From Galeruca laticollis (lineage: Eukaryota > Arthropoda > Insecta > Coleoptera > Chrysomelidae): a stretch of 64,000 nt of DNA. Shown one piece after another: positions 22,601-34,600 of the stretch. Position 1 is the stretch's first letter. Each line of letters begins with the position of its first letter. The position numbers and the translations under genes are program-made. The notes under the pieces are model-generated. The model made no database searches and was not told where the DNA came from. It saw only the letters and a list, made by a program, of their open reading frames with translations. The stretch spans positions 30,534,487 to 30,598,486 of the forward strand of contig OY998185.1 in assembly GCA_963921935.1 (NCBI GenBank), in the 5' to 3' direction.

Positions 22601-25600
22601 CAACCTGGAACATATTGTATTTTAACATTGTGAAACTGTAACTTAATAAAAACTAAGCATTATTAATACACTGTATACAAGAAAACTACATATGAAGAGA
22701 TATGAACACATTATCAAGATTAATGAGTTTATGATTAATTGTATCCAACAGTTGTGTTTCTACAATATTACTTTCAATCACTTTTCCACAATAAATTTTA
22801 TCAAATGAACATTGGAATTGATTTGGAATATTTTTCAAACTTAAAATGACACTTTCTATTTAGTTAAAAAAGGGTGTTTTTAATAAGAGTACAATGTATA
22901 TATGAATATATAAATAAATTTTGCAGAAAAAAACAAATAAGACATTGGTTCACAATGAAAATATACAATTTAAAAACTAATAATAGTATATTATACACCA
23001 AGGTGGTGAAGACTGTTATTATTGACCGAGCACCATGCCCCGAGCGGAATAAGTTGCGAGGCCTATATATGTCTTCATCACCGTGGTGTATATACAATTT
23101 TTTCCACTACTAGACAAATTTAAGACAAAAATTAAAAAAATTTCTTGTATAAATCCAGTAGCACAGGAATGTAAATCCGCCTTTCCACTAATAAAACAAT
23201 AATCAAGTAGTCTTATACAGATTGACATTTCCACTAGTAAAACTTATTTATAAACAGGTGCGTTGTTAAAACATAACTTATAACTGAACCGTTGATGAGC
23301 GCTCACTGAGCTAAAAATAATAATGGTTGACGTGTGTGTGTGTCTGCTGAACGATAATTTTTCTGGAAAACATTAATATTGAAATTATGGCTAGATACAA
23401 TATAATTCTTGCGTTATTAGATAATAGTAATATAATTGATACAATCAGAAATAGTATAACCAATGCAATAGAAGATTTGCAGGAACCATTCCCACATGAC
23501 TATAATGTAAGAAGACGTGGTAGTTGTGAAAAAAACAGGAATTATTATGAAGAAACAATTCCAGCAATAATGTTATGTATCAAAGTGCGTTCACAGAACA
23601 CGGTTGTGTTTTCTGAACGCACCCAACGTTTGTAATTATCGCCATGTTGTAGTTACGGGGTGTCATCAGTCATTATTGGTTGAGCGCGAATTGTAAACTA
23701 ATGGCATTTTTATTCAAATAATATTATTGTGTTAGGTAATTTCGAAAAGCAAATGCGTTAAAGAGAATCCCCTGGGTACACAAAATTATGTTGCACAAGT
23801 TTTTGTTAAACTCCTATACCTGGATTCTGAAAACATTTGAATTTGTCCATTACTGACCTAGGTTAGCAATAGAAAAAATTATTAATAATAGGGAAATTCA
23901 ACTTCTCAGTTGGCTAGATGACGCAATAATTGTCAACTTCATAGCTAGTAGTGGAAAAAATTATTAAACATTAGAGGTCTAAAACTATCGATAGTCGGTA
24001 CTATCGATAATTTTCGATATATAGCGACTTAACTATCGATAACTATCGATAGTTTTCGATAGTCAGAGAAAATTAATACAGAACATTGAATTTGAAAAAA
24101 AAGGAACAAATTAAAGCAAATCGGTTATTTATTTTTATTCAAAAACACAACTATTTTTATAAAAGAACAAGTTAAGGTAGAGTGGTTATTTATTTTCATG
24201 CAAAAACACAATCATGTTGACTTTGTCAGCTTTCAGCCTCGATCGCCGGTCGGAGATTACTAGCCCTGTAGAACTAAAAATTCTTTCACTGTCCACCGAT
24301 GTAGCTGGAACGCAAAAATATTTTTTTGCTAACAAATTCAACGGATACAATTCGTTCCCTGTTATCTATAACACAAAAAATAAATTATCAATTACTTCTA
24401 CTATTATTTACTTTACGGTTTGTCAATACCTTCCAAAATGCAAGAGGATCGGTGTTATCTGGAGCATTTTGCCTTTCTAAGTATTGTCGTTTGATGATAA
24501 TTACATCTGCTGTCACTGATTTTACTTTTGCCTCTAATCTTTGCTGTAAAAATCCAAAAAGGGCTAAGCTCGAGCTGCTCATATTGCTGTGTGCAGTTGA
24601 AGTTCTCAAGTTTAAGTTTACTGGTTCAGACGACGAGTTCCCAGAATTTTCATCCCTTCGGCTCCTTTGAGAAAGATTATGCATATATTGCATATCATTC
24701 TCAAGAAGTACAGCTGCTGCTGTGGCATTTTCTGCACTTCGAAATCCTTCTTTTTTGAACCGTGGATCCAAAATTGTTCCAAGTCTAGGTGCTGATCTCA
24801 TTTCATAAGGGACCAATCTCTTCTCCACGGATGCCGCCAGATTTTTACAAAACGTTTTTCCTTCTTCCGTTGCCAAATTAGCCAAACATTGGTTCAGGAA
24901 ATTTTGAATACCAAAAGTTATTGGTATTATTAATGATATTGTCACATAGGCATTCCCTGCAAGAATGAATTTTTTTTGTAAATGTACACATATAAATTTT
25001 CATGAATCACATATTTTAATTATTTGAAGCTATACCTGAGATTTTTTTTGTTGCCTCTTGGAAACAACTTAGGACTTTCTCAATATCTCCCAAAATTGTC
25101 AGGTCATCAACTGTGAGAGGTTGAGGAGCCTTCCGCAATTTCAGCAGAGCACGACCTAGAGCATCACTGGTTTGTAGTATCCTTTGAATCATGAAGAATG
25201 TACTGTTCCAACGGGTCTGGACCTCTTGAATAAGCTTGATAGGTTCTTTGACATTCTGTTCCTTTAAAAATATGTCCATTGCCAATGGGCTACTTTTGAA
25301 AAACGTCACAATATCCTTTGTTTTTTTCACAATGTCGTGAACCAGCTTTAGGTTGTCCTGCACTACTAAATTAAGAGTGTGTGCATAACAGGGTAAATGT
25401 TTGATCTTCAGTAGACTACACATTTTAATCATGTTGGGGGCATTGTCAGTTACTATGCAGATGACTTTAGCACTTATCTGCCATTCCTCAAAAATATCTT
25501 TCATAGTGTCTGCAAGATTTTCTGACGTATGATTTAGTCCATTTGGTAAAGTCTTTGTGGACAAAACGAGTGATTTTAAACTAAAATTTTCATCCACATA

Positions 25601-28600
25601 GTGACAGGTGACTGTAAGATATGATTCAATCGCAATAGATGTCCATGAATCTGTGGTTATTGATATAAAGTCAACATCACGTAATTCATTTCGTAATTTT
25701 GAATATTCTTCTAAATACACTTCTTTGAGAATATTACCCAATATATAGGGACTTGGCAGTTTATATCTGGGATCCAACAAAGACACCAACTTGTTGAATC
25801 CTGCATCACTAACAATTGTAAAAGGTTGAAAATCAGAAGTTATCATGTCCAGAACTGCTCTGTCCAATAGTTTCTTCCTTTGGGAAGAATCATCATAATA
25901 CAGATCTCGCTTAAAAAATGGACTGATAGATCTAACACTCGAACGTGCAGAGGTAGAAGTACTAGCACTAGTGTTGGGATCAACAGAAGCGAGATCTAGA
26001 TTTTCACCAGTGCTTTCACTCCATATTGGATGAAATCTTTTTAAATGGTCGCTTAAATTACTTGTACTGCCACTAGTCTTATACTCTTTCCCACAAGTAT
26101 TGCATTTTGCGAATTTTCGATCAGTTGATCTTTTGAAATACCTCCAAACAATGGAGTATTTTTTTCTTTTAATCTTTGATTTATTGTTTAAAGTCTCACC
26201 ATCCGCACCGGCAGTTCCAACTTCAATTCGATCGGTTTCATCGTAGGTTACAGATGCAGAATCATCAGTGTCACATTCAGACGACGACTTCGTTTTCTGA
26301 GATGCTTGTGAATGTGAATTTGATCCTGAAAAATATGCATGATTCTAAATAAATACTGACGCCGTAAAAAATAAATTATTTGTTTCGTATTGTATTATTT
26401 TCAAGATCACAACTAGCCGTGTGAACAACTTTGAATTAATTTGAATAATATGCGACTCATCAAAATAGATTTTCTGAAAATCAAAAATACCATTCTTTAT
26501 CATTGTTTGTGAAAATTGTATAATATCAAACATATAATTTATTTTTACAGGGAGGCAAAGCTAATTTCGGTAGACGTTTTTTCCAAAACTTACCTTTAAT
26601 TCTTTTTGTCCCAGATCCAGCAGATCGAATAACGAATTGATCCATTTTTAATTTCAAATAATCTAACTTACGGATTAATTAAACTGTAAACCACGCCGGC
26701 CAAGCACGACAATTTGTATTTACATAAACAGACGACTAGACAAGTCAAGTCAACTGTAAGTGTGTGAGAAGTACGCAAACGCGCAGCCAAGCAAACGCAG
26801 TCATCACATTCGGACGCTAGATTTCAAAACAAAGCATAAAAATTTGAAAGTTTGCGCCATTTATAATTGTCATCTATGGTTTGCGCATAGAATAGAGGAA
26901 CATTGACAGAATATGAGCATAGGTAACCATTATATATGGAGAAATATGAGTGTGGCATCGCGGCGTGGCTTCACCTTCAGAGAAACAGCTTCATACACGG
27001 GCGAAAAATAAAACGGTTATAAAACTATCGGAAGCTAACGATAGTTATAAAAACTATCGATATTATACGATAGTCGGAACTATCGATAGTTATCGATAGG
27101 GCTATCGATAGTTTTAGACCTCTATTAAACATAAAGGTGGTTATCATTAGCGTAGACCATAAAATTTATGATGAGAAAATATTTAAATTCTTTATTCATC
27201 AGGTGAATATGCGAACATAAAACTATTGTCCTCAAAACTTTATTAAATTGGTATAAGAGCTTCTGTTTTTTTCACTGACTGTAATATTTGCAAATTAAAA
27301 TAATTTTTTATTATTACTTTCATAAGTATAATATGACTTTCTAGTGGACTGTTATCAGTTTCATGACTTTTTATAATATGGAATATATTAACATCGTCAA
27401 TAAAGGTTTTTGAAACATTTATTGAAATTAAATTCTTTTTTATTCTTGGATAGGCTGTTTTTGATAATTCATGTCTTATGGCCTGTTCAGATTTGAGACA
27501 TATTTTCACATCCTCTAAAAGGTATGATAATCCTCCCCTTTTTTAATATTATTTATAGGGTAAAAAAGTCCCTTCTTGTCGAATAAAGTAGAAACACAAC
27601 TTTCGCATTTATTTTTTTGCCTTAATTTTTGGACACAAAACCTGCAATATAATTGACTACTTCTGTACAAAATTGGCTTAAATTGTTATATGCATCTAGT
27701 TAATCATGATCTTGTAAAATATGTTCTACATTTTCTAGCTCATCTGAATGAATCAGTGGCAGTATTTAGGAGCACTTTGTGATTTAGAAAAAACAATTTT
27801 ATTTTCAAAAAATACAACTGGAATTTTAATAGCAAAAATAGATTTTAATAACAGAGCTTATATAATAAAAATCTTACTACAAAAAGTCGATAAAATATGC
27901 GTGGAGGAAAAATACTCCTCCAAAGTAGATTATATAATTGTGTAATTTATGTGTCTCAGTTCTCAAATAGAACATGTATATAGTAGCTCTCCCTCTATGC
28001 ATAAAGAAAAAATATCAAGTGAAGTGACAGTGACGTGAATTTTTTCACTGTAAAGAGATCACAAATGTATTTTAAGTATAATCCCTTTTAATTGCAATTC
28101 GTGTAAATGTTACAAAATTTCTAACAGTATCTCTCAATCGCTGGCAGATGATGAATTTCACCATCCCTCTAAAATCGACATGCTTAAAGGTGCCGATTTG
28201 TATTACTCTTTACTCACTCACGGGATCAAACAGGTGGCTCCCTCTCTCCCCACATTCGCAAACACTCATCTTGGATGGATTGTAGCTGGAAATGCACCAG
28301 GCCAAATAGTGGCAAGGGATTCTAATGATATTCTTAATAGAAATCATTTCTTTGTGGCTTCTGAATTCCCCATAGTTCAGCAAGCAGCTGTTATGCAGCC
28401 TCCCCTCTCTCTGTTCTCGACCTCTGAATCTAACAAAGATGACGATGGAGCAACTTTCTCAGTAGCGACTCAACAGGTGTCGAACTCGCAAACTTTCTCG
28501 TCTCTGTCACCACAATATTCAATCTTGGACGATGTAAATGCGGAATTATACAATGCGTCAAAAGACGAGTCTCTCAATGACCTCTTATGCTCTTTTTTTA

Positions 28601-31600
28601 ACAAGAAAACTGCTCAATATACAATACTGTCTCTTCTGAAGACGCTCTTGCAGAAGCTCATTTTAAAAACATGGTGAATATATTACCCATCAATAAATTT
28701 CAAGTCGACCTACCTCTCATCTCTCCCAAGGAGTACTTGAAACTAGGAGATTCATTCTCAGTCGCTCGCAAAAGGCTTTTCACTCTTGAAAGTAGATTTC
28801 AAAGAAACCCCTCTCTCTTTTCGGAATACAAAAAGTTTATTCACGAATACTTTCAACTAAAGCATGGTAAGATTGTCCCCCTCACTTTAACAAATCATTA
28901 CTCTGAGCATAAGTACTTTATTCCGCATTTCTGCGTACTCAGTGAAGTCAGTGCTACTACTAAAATCAGAGTGGCTTTTGATTACTCGTGCAAAACCACA
29001 TCCTGGTTATCTTTGAACGATATAGCACTTAAAGGCTACACAGTTGAGTCTAATCTGTTTGACACATTTTGTAGGCTTAGGACTTACCAGTTCGCTCTCA
29101 CCGAAGACAGAAAAAATGTAACGGCAAATATTATTAAATCCAAACCATAACTTCCTACAAAATATTTTGTGTAGATATTCAGTGAATGATAGTATTCAAT
29201 GCATTGAGCTTCAAACGGTATCTTTTGGACAATACGCAGCCCCCTTCATAGCTACTCGTGTTCTGAACGAAATAGGCTACAAAAAACTCTCATTTCCCTT
29301 TAGCCTCAGAAGCACTACTTCAATAAACGTACGTTGATGACGTATTGTCAGGTACAGACTCTTATGAAGAGTTTTTTCAATTACAGTTCCTAGTTATTTC
29401 AATTTTGTCTTCACACGGATTTCACTTGCACAAGTGGAGCTCCAACTCTCAAGACTTTTTACACAAAATATCATCCCACAACCCAACAAGTCGACCTAAA
29501 TCTTAACCAATCTCCTTGTAAAATTTTAAGCTTAAAATGGAACCCTATAACAGACTCTATGCAAATAACGGTACCAAACATTCTTCAAATAGTTTCCCTC
29601 ACCAAATGCAAAATTTTATCGGCAATAAGTTCCTGCTACGATCCCAATGGGCTGGTGAATCGTATAATTGTACTGGAAAAAGTCCTCATGCAAACACTAT
29701 GGTTATCCAGACTAGACTGGGATACTCCCGTATTAGATCCTTCGGTCATTCAGGATTGGACTCATTTTACCAAAAGTCTCTTTTTTATACAGAGATACCA
29801 AATTCCTAGATTTCTATTAACTCCGAATAAAATAGTGATAAAATTGGACCTACATGGTTTTAGTGACGCTTCGAATATAGCATGTGGCTGTAACATTTAT
29901 ATTAGAACCTTATATCAAGACGATACAATTTCTTGCACTCTTGTTGTTAGCAAATCTGGAATTGCCCCATTAAAGAAAAAACACACTATACCTCGACTAG
30001 AGTTATGTGGAATGGTAATACTGGCTTCACTAGCTTCTCGCATATCTCAAATTTTCGCAAATCCTCTATCAATCTCTTCTGTTCATCTATGATCTGATTC
30101 CAAGCTAGCACTCTCTTGGATAGCACACTCCCCATGTAAGTGGAGTCCGGGTTTCCACAATACAAGAACTCACTAAAAACTTTAAATGGCATCATGTCGC
30201 TAGTGAAAACAACCCAGCAGATATTTTATCAAGGGGAACGTTATCTCACAAGACCTCTGATTTATGGTTTAATGGCCCTCGTTTCTTATGCTCGCCAGGA
30301 TCAAATTTTCTCCACAGATTCTTTCGAAATTATAGTTTCATTGGCAGAAGAAAGAAAAGTTGTTCTATTAACAACACCCATTGAAGAGTCCGTATATTGG
30401 ATATACGTATTTTCTAAGTTCTCCAACTTCAGTAGGTTGCATCATACTATAGCATATTTCTTTCAATTTATTCACACTAAAAATCCTAGTCGTAAAACTA
30501 AAAAACCATTATCATCTGCTGAGTTACGCAAAGCGCCTGAGTTCATTGTGAAGCAAATACAACTGACACACTTTCAAAAAGAAATAGAGGTGTTTACGAA
30601 TCAACAACCCCTTACTGAAAAATACATTTTAGCGTTAAAACCTTTTCTTGACTCCCAAGGTTTGATGTTTTGATGATCCTTGAACACAAGCGCTTAAGTC
30701 ATAGCAGACCGCAGAAGGTCTTGTCGAATTATCGTCTTAGATTTTGGCCGATAAATGGATTGAAAGAAATTTAAAAAATAACACGCACTTGCATTACGTG
30801 CTTTAAGTTTAATGCTCAAACTGCACAGCAAATAATGGCAGATATCTTCCCCAAAAGAGAGTACGGCTCGTTCGTTTATATTCAGGGACAACGCCACAAA
30901 ATTTCAAGGGGCTAAGAATCAACTCAAAGAGCTTCATGAATTTCTCCTACTAAAGTGTACCTTGATTCTATTAAAAACTTCTTGTCCCTCACTTTTATTG
31001 GATGGAAAAATATTCCGCTACGTTCTCCACATTGGTGCGGAATATGGGAATCCTCAATCAAAAGTGCCAAATACCAACTATACCGCATTGTAGGTACATA
31101 TACTCTCACTTTTGACAAATTCAGTACTGTGATTGCACAAATAGAGGCAATCCTGCATTGTAGACCTCTAACGATGCAATGATTTGCATCTATTGACCCC
31201 AGGTCATTTTCTCATTGGCGCAGCTCTCACCTCTTTCCCCGAGAAAGATATCTCATAGATCCCTATTAATAGACTGTCCTTCTGGCAGCTCTGTAGCAGA
31301 ATTCAACAATGCTTTTAGAAAAAAGGGTCTGTGGATTATCTAAATCTACTTCAGAATCGCCCTAAATGGTTACTCCCTGTTTCTAATTTATGGAAAAATC
31401 AAATGGTACTAGCTAAACCTCGAACTCCTCTTAGCCGAAGATGGTAAAGTCAGAGCCGCTAAAATAGTCACAGCTGATGGAGAGTTTGTGTGTCCAATAG
31501 TCAAACCCTGTCTTTGCCTATATCAGATAACCAAGAATGATGAGGACTCGTACATCAGTCTGTTTCTTTTGTTTCTCTCTCATTTTATTATCTATCTATG

Positions 31601-34600
31601 CTTTTCAGCCCCGCTCCCCCTCAGTATGGAGGAAATATATTCCTCCAAAGTAGATTATATAATTGTGTAATCATGTGTCTCAGCTCTCAAATAGAACATG
31701 TACATATAGTCTCAAGTGTTTAGCACTTAGCTCTCCCGCTATGCATGAAGAATAATTGTCAAGTGAAGTGACAGTGACATGAATTTTTTTATTGTAAAGT
31801 GAAAAGTCATTTTTCTTTAGTCTTTCTCCAAACATTACGTGGTCACAAATGTAGTTTTAAATATAATCCCTTTTAATAGCAATTCGTGTAACTGTTTATA
31901 GTATTATTTTATTAAATATAATTCTCGAATAGATAGTTACTTCGAGTGACCCAAATCGAAGAGGAAAATAATAAAATTTATCCCGTTTCTATCTAATGTG
32001 TGAGAGATGAGTTTACAATTTCCTGTTGTTGATTAAGCATCTGTTGGCTATCAACTTCCTGCTTGTTTATGGTTACATTTCTCCTCCCTCCTTTGGTTCG
32101 GAGTTCGTCCTCGAAGGCTTGGAAATATTTTGGAATAACTCATCTAATATTTGGATTTGGGCTGGTTGCAGTTTGGGTCCAAAACGGAATTTTTTTCTTA
32201 TTTACAATTATATAATTGATATTGAAAAGGTCAACACGCTGTTTAAATGCTCCGATAGTTTTGTACAATTTTCAGCGGAAAAGAGAATATTCTGTGAGGT
32301 TTTTAGGTATCAGTATTGAGTAAGCTTTTTACTGCCACATTTCAGTGTAACATTGTATTTTGAATTTTCGGGCAATTAGATATTTGATAAATAAATTAAT
32401 TGTCTTGTTCGCTGAATTCAATTATTAACCTACAGTTCAGAGCTTGTTCTTATTTTTTGTTGCTGATAACGCTCTTATTTGATGGATACTTCAACTGCTA
32501 GCAACCAATATCTCAGTGGCGTACCATTTGGAGAGAATAATTTTCAAGTGCTGATCGCTCAGCTCATGATGCTAAACACTGGAATGAATGACATCCGCCC
32601 TTTGTTAACTGAACATAATAAAAAAATTGATAATTGTACAGATAATATCACTAATTTAAAGCAAGAAAATGGTTTATGAATAGAAAAAGTTGCGAACCTT
32701 AGAAGAAAATGGAAGTAACGTCTTTGTCACAAGTTTATGCTGAATTTAGTGCTAGAGCCAATCGTGAAAAGAATTTAATATTTCACGGTATTGATGAGTC
32801 AGTAAATGATTCCAATGTGGTGTGTGAAATTTTGGTTGAAGTGAACCCGTTGACTAGTCATAATGTTTTGAGAGTGATCAGGCTTGGTAAGATAGGTAAG
32901 GCACGTTCTTTAGAAGTCGAGTTGGCTGGACGTCAAGAGGCAATGTCAATTTTGACCAACAAAAATAGATTTTCATTGAAAAAGTTTCCGAATGTAAGAA
33001 CCAAAACTGACTATACTCCCAACCAAAGCGATGAACTTTCCAGAATTTATAAGGAACCTAATCATCGGAAAGCAAGTGGTGAAAATGTGAAATTGAAATT
33101 TAACTTTGGCTGCCCTTCAACTGTATTTTTACCAGCTACTACTCGGAAAAGAAGCCGCGAGGATGATGAGTCCCCAAACAAATATGCAACAAAAGTGAAT
33201 AAATCTGACTCTTTAAAAAACTAATAATAAGCTTCTGGAATTGTCATGGCTTTGAAAATGTATCTAATTTGTCGGAATTTAAGACTGAGTTTGAATTTAT
33301 TATTTGTCTAAGTGAAACACGGCTTACCAATGATTTGACTTTTGTACCAAATTTCTTAAATAATTTTAATTACATTAATTCAAATACTACAAGGGAGAAA
33401 TCATTGAGAAGACCCAATGGTGGATTGTGTATTTTTTATAGAGATCACTTTATATAATTCTTCTTATTTTATTATCTGTTTAATTACGGCAGGTTATCAT
33501 AAATATATTTTGTTTCATGTTTACTTTAAACCTTGCCTTGAATTAACATACATTTTTCAAGTTTTACTTGCTGAACTTTCAGAGACTTATGCTGATACTA
33601 TTTTTATATTAGGTGGGGATTTTAATTGCAGGATTGCCGATCAAGGCGTTGTCCCTGACGAAATGATAGAAAATACAAATTTATTTAATAATAGGCTAAG
33701 CTTAGACAGTGCATTCAATTCTAGGGGTAGGTAATTAATTGATTTTATGTATGAGAATTCATTTTCAGTACACTTGACAGACCTGGTAAATATACGTATG
33801 TAAGCAAATTGGGCAAGAGTGTGGTTATTACTGTCTGGGTTAATAACTTGTTCCTTTCTGATGTGAATATTTTTTTTTATGTTGGAGGATATGATTTTTT
33901 ATCAGACCACTTCCCTGTAAATTTAATTCTCAACTTTGGTGTTAAGCCAACATACTCGCAAAGTAATAAATTAAGAAGTGATATCCAAAATCATAAAAAA
34001 TAAGCTGGAAAAATTGTTCTTCCTTAAGTTATAAATTAAAAATGTATCAATCAAACAGAGTCTATTATATATCTAATCCTGCGGAGGCTTATATTAATTT
34101 TTGTGAAGCCATAAAAGGAACTGCTACTGACTTAAACCTGTTTACATCAGAAAGAACCGCACCAGCGCAAAGTATAAAAAAGCATACAAATAAACCGTGG
34201 TTCGATGTTTTATGTATTAGCCTTAAAAAGAATATGAAGAAGGCTTTAAAAATTTGTAGAAGTGAAAATTTTTCAGAAAATTCTAAACAAACTTACATAG
34301 ACTTAAAAGACAAAAATACAATATGAAGCCGAAATAATTGTCAAATTATCTAACTTGCATAATCCAAAAGAATTCTGGCAGACAATTAAACAGTACCGCA
34401 CATACATACATCACAGAGCTCTACACCGGTACAGATTTGGGAAAATTTTTACCAAAACATATTCCCTTCTAGAGCAACGCTCATTCTTGATTTTCAGCAC
34501 GTCACCCATCCCTTTCTGGATGCTCATTTCGACACAAATGAGATATATAAAGTTATTAATAAATGTAAAAATAACAAGTCCCTTGGATGCGATGGATTAA

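Larger units (their letters stand above)
23972..27124 (-). mobile_element. Complete hAT transposon with BED-finger transposase
   Basis: 3,153-bp element with perfect TTAAACAT target duplications (8 bp, diagnostic of hAT). Its terminal inverted repeats are TAGAGGTCTAAAACTATCGA at 23972 and the complement ending at 27124. Each end carries four copies of TATCGATA within about 100 bp, presumably transposase binding sites. The transposase gene on the - strand has four exons, each joined by consensus splice sites, and no stop. Intact ends and gene suggest a recent, possibly autonomous insertion. Confidence 0.93.
27901..31910 (+). mobile_element. BEL/Pao LTR retrotransposon, decayed, gag deleted
   Basis: Direct repeats at 27901-28115 and 31624-31900 form the LTRs. 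Both begin TGGAGGAAA, share AAAGTAGATTATATAATTGT, and end near GCAATTCGTGTAA. The left copy lacks about 60 bp present in the right. Between them, in BEL/Pao order, are a protease end, RT, RNase H and integrase, in several frames. Gag and the protease active site are missing; the interior is only about 3.5 kb against 5-6 kb for intact elements. LTR divergence and many frameshifts indicate an old insertion. Confidence 0.85.

Noticed and set aside
22864..23234. Overlapping open frames on both strands (77, 79 and 71 codons)
   Set aside because: They overlie a palindrome whose symmetry creates mirrored frames; no motif, start context or family resemblance.
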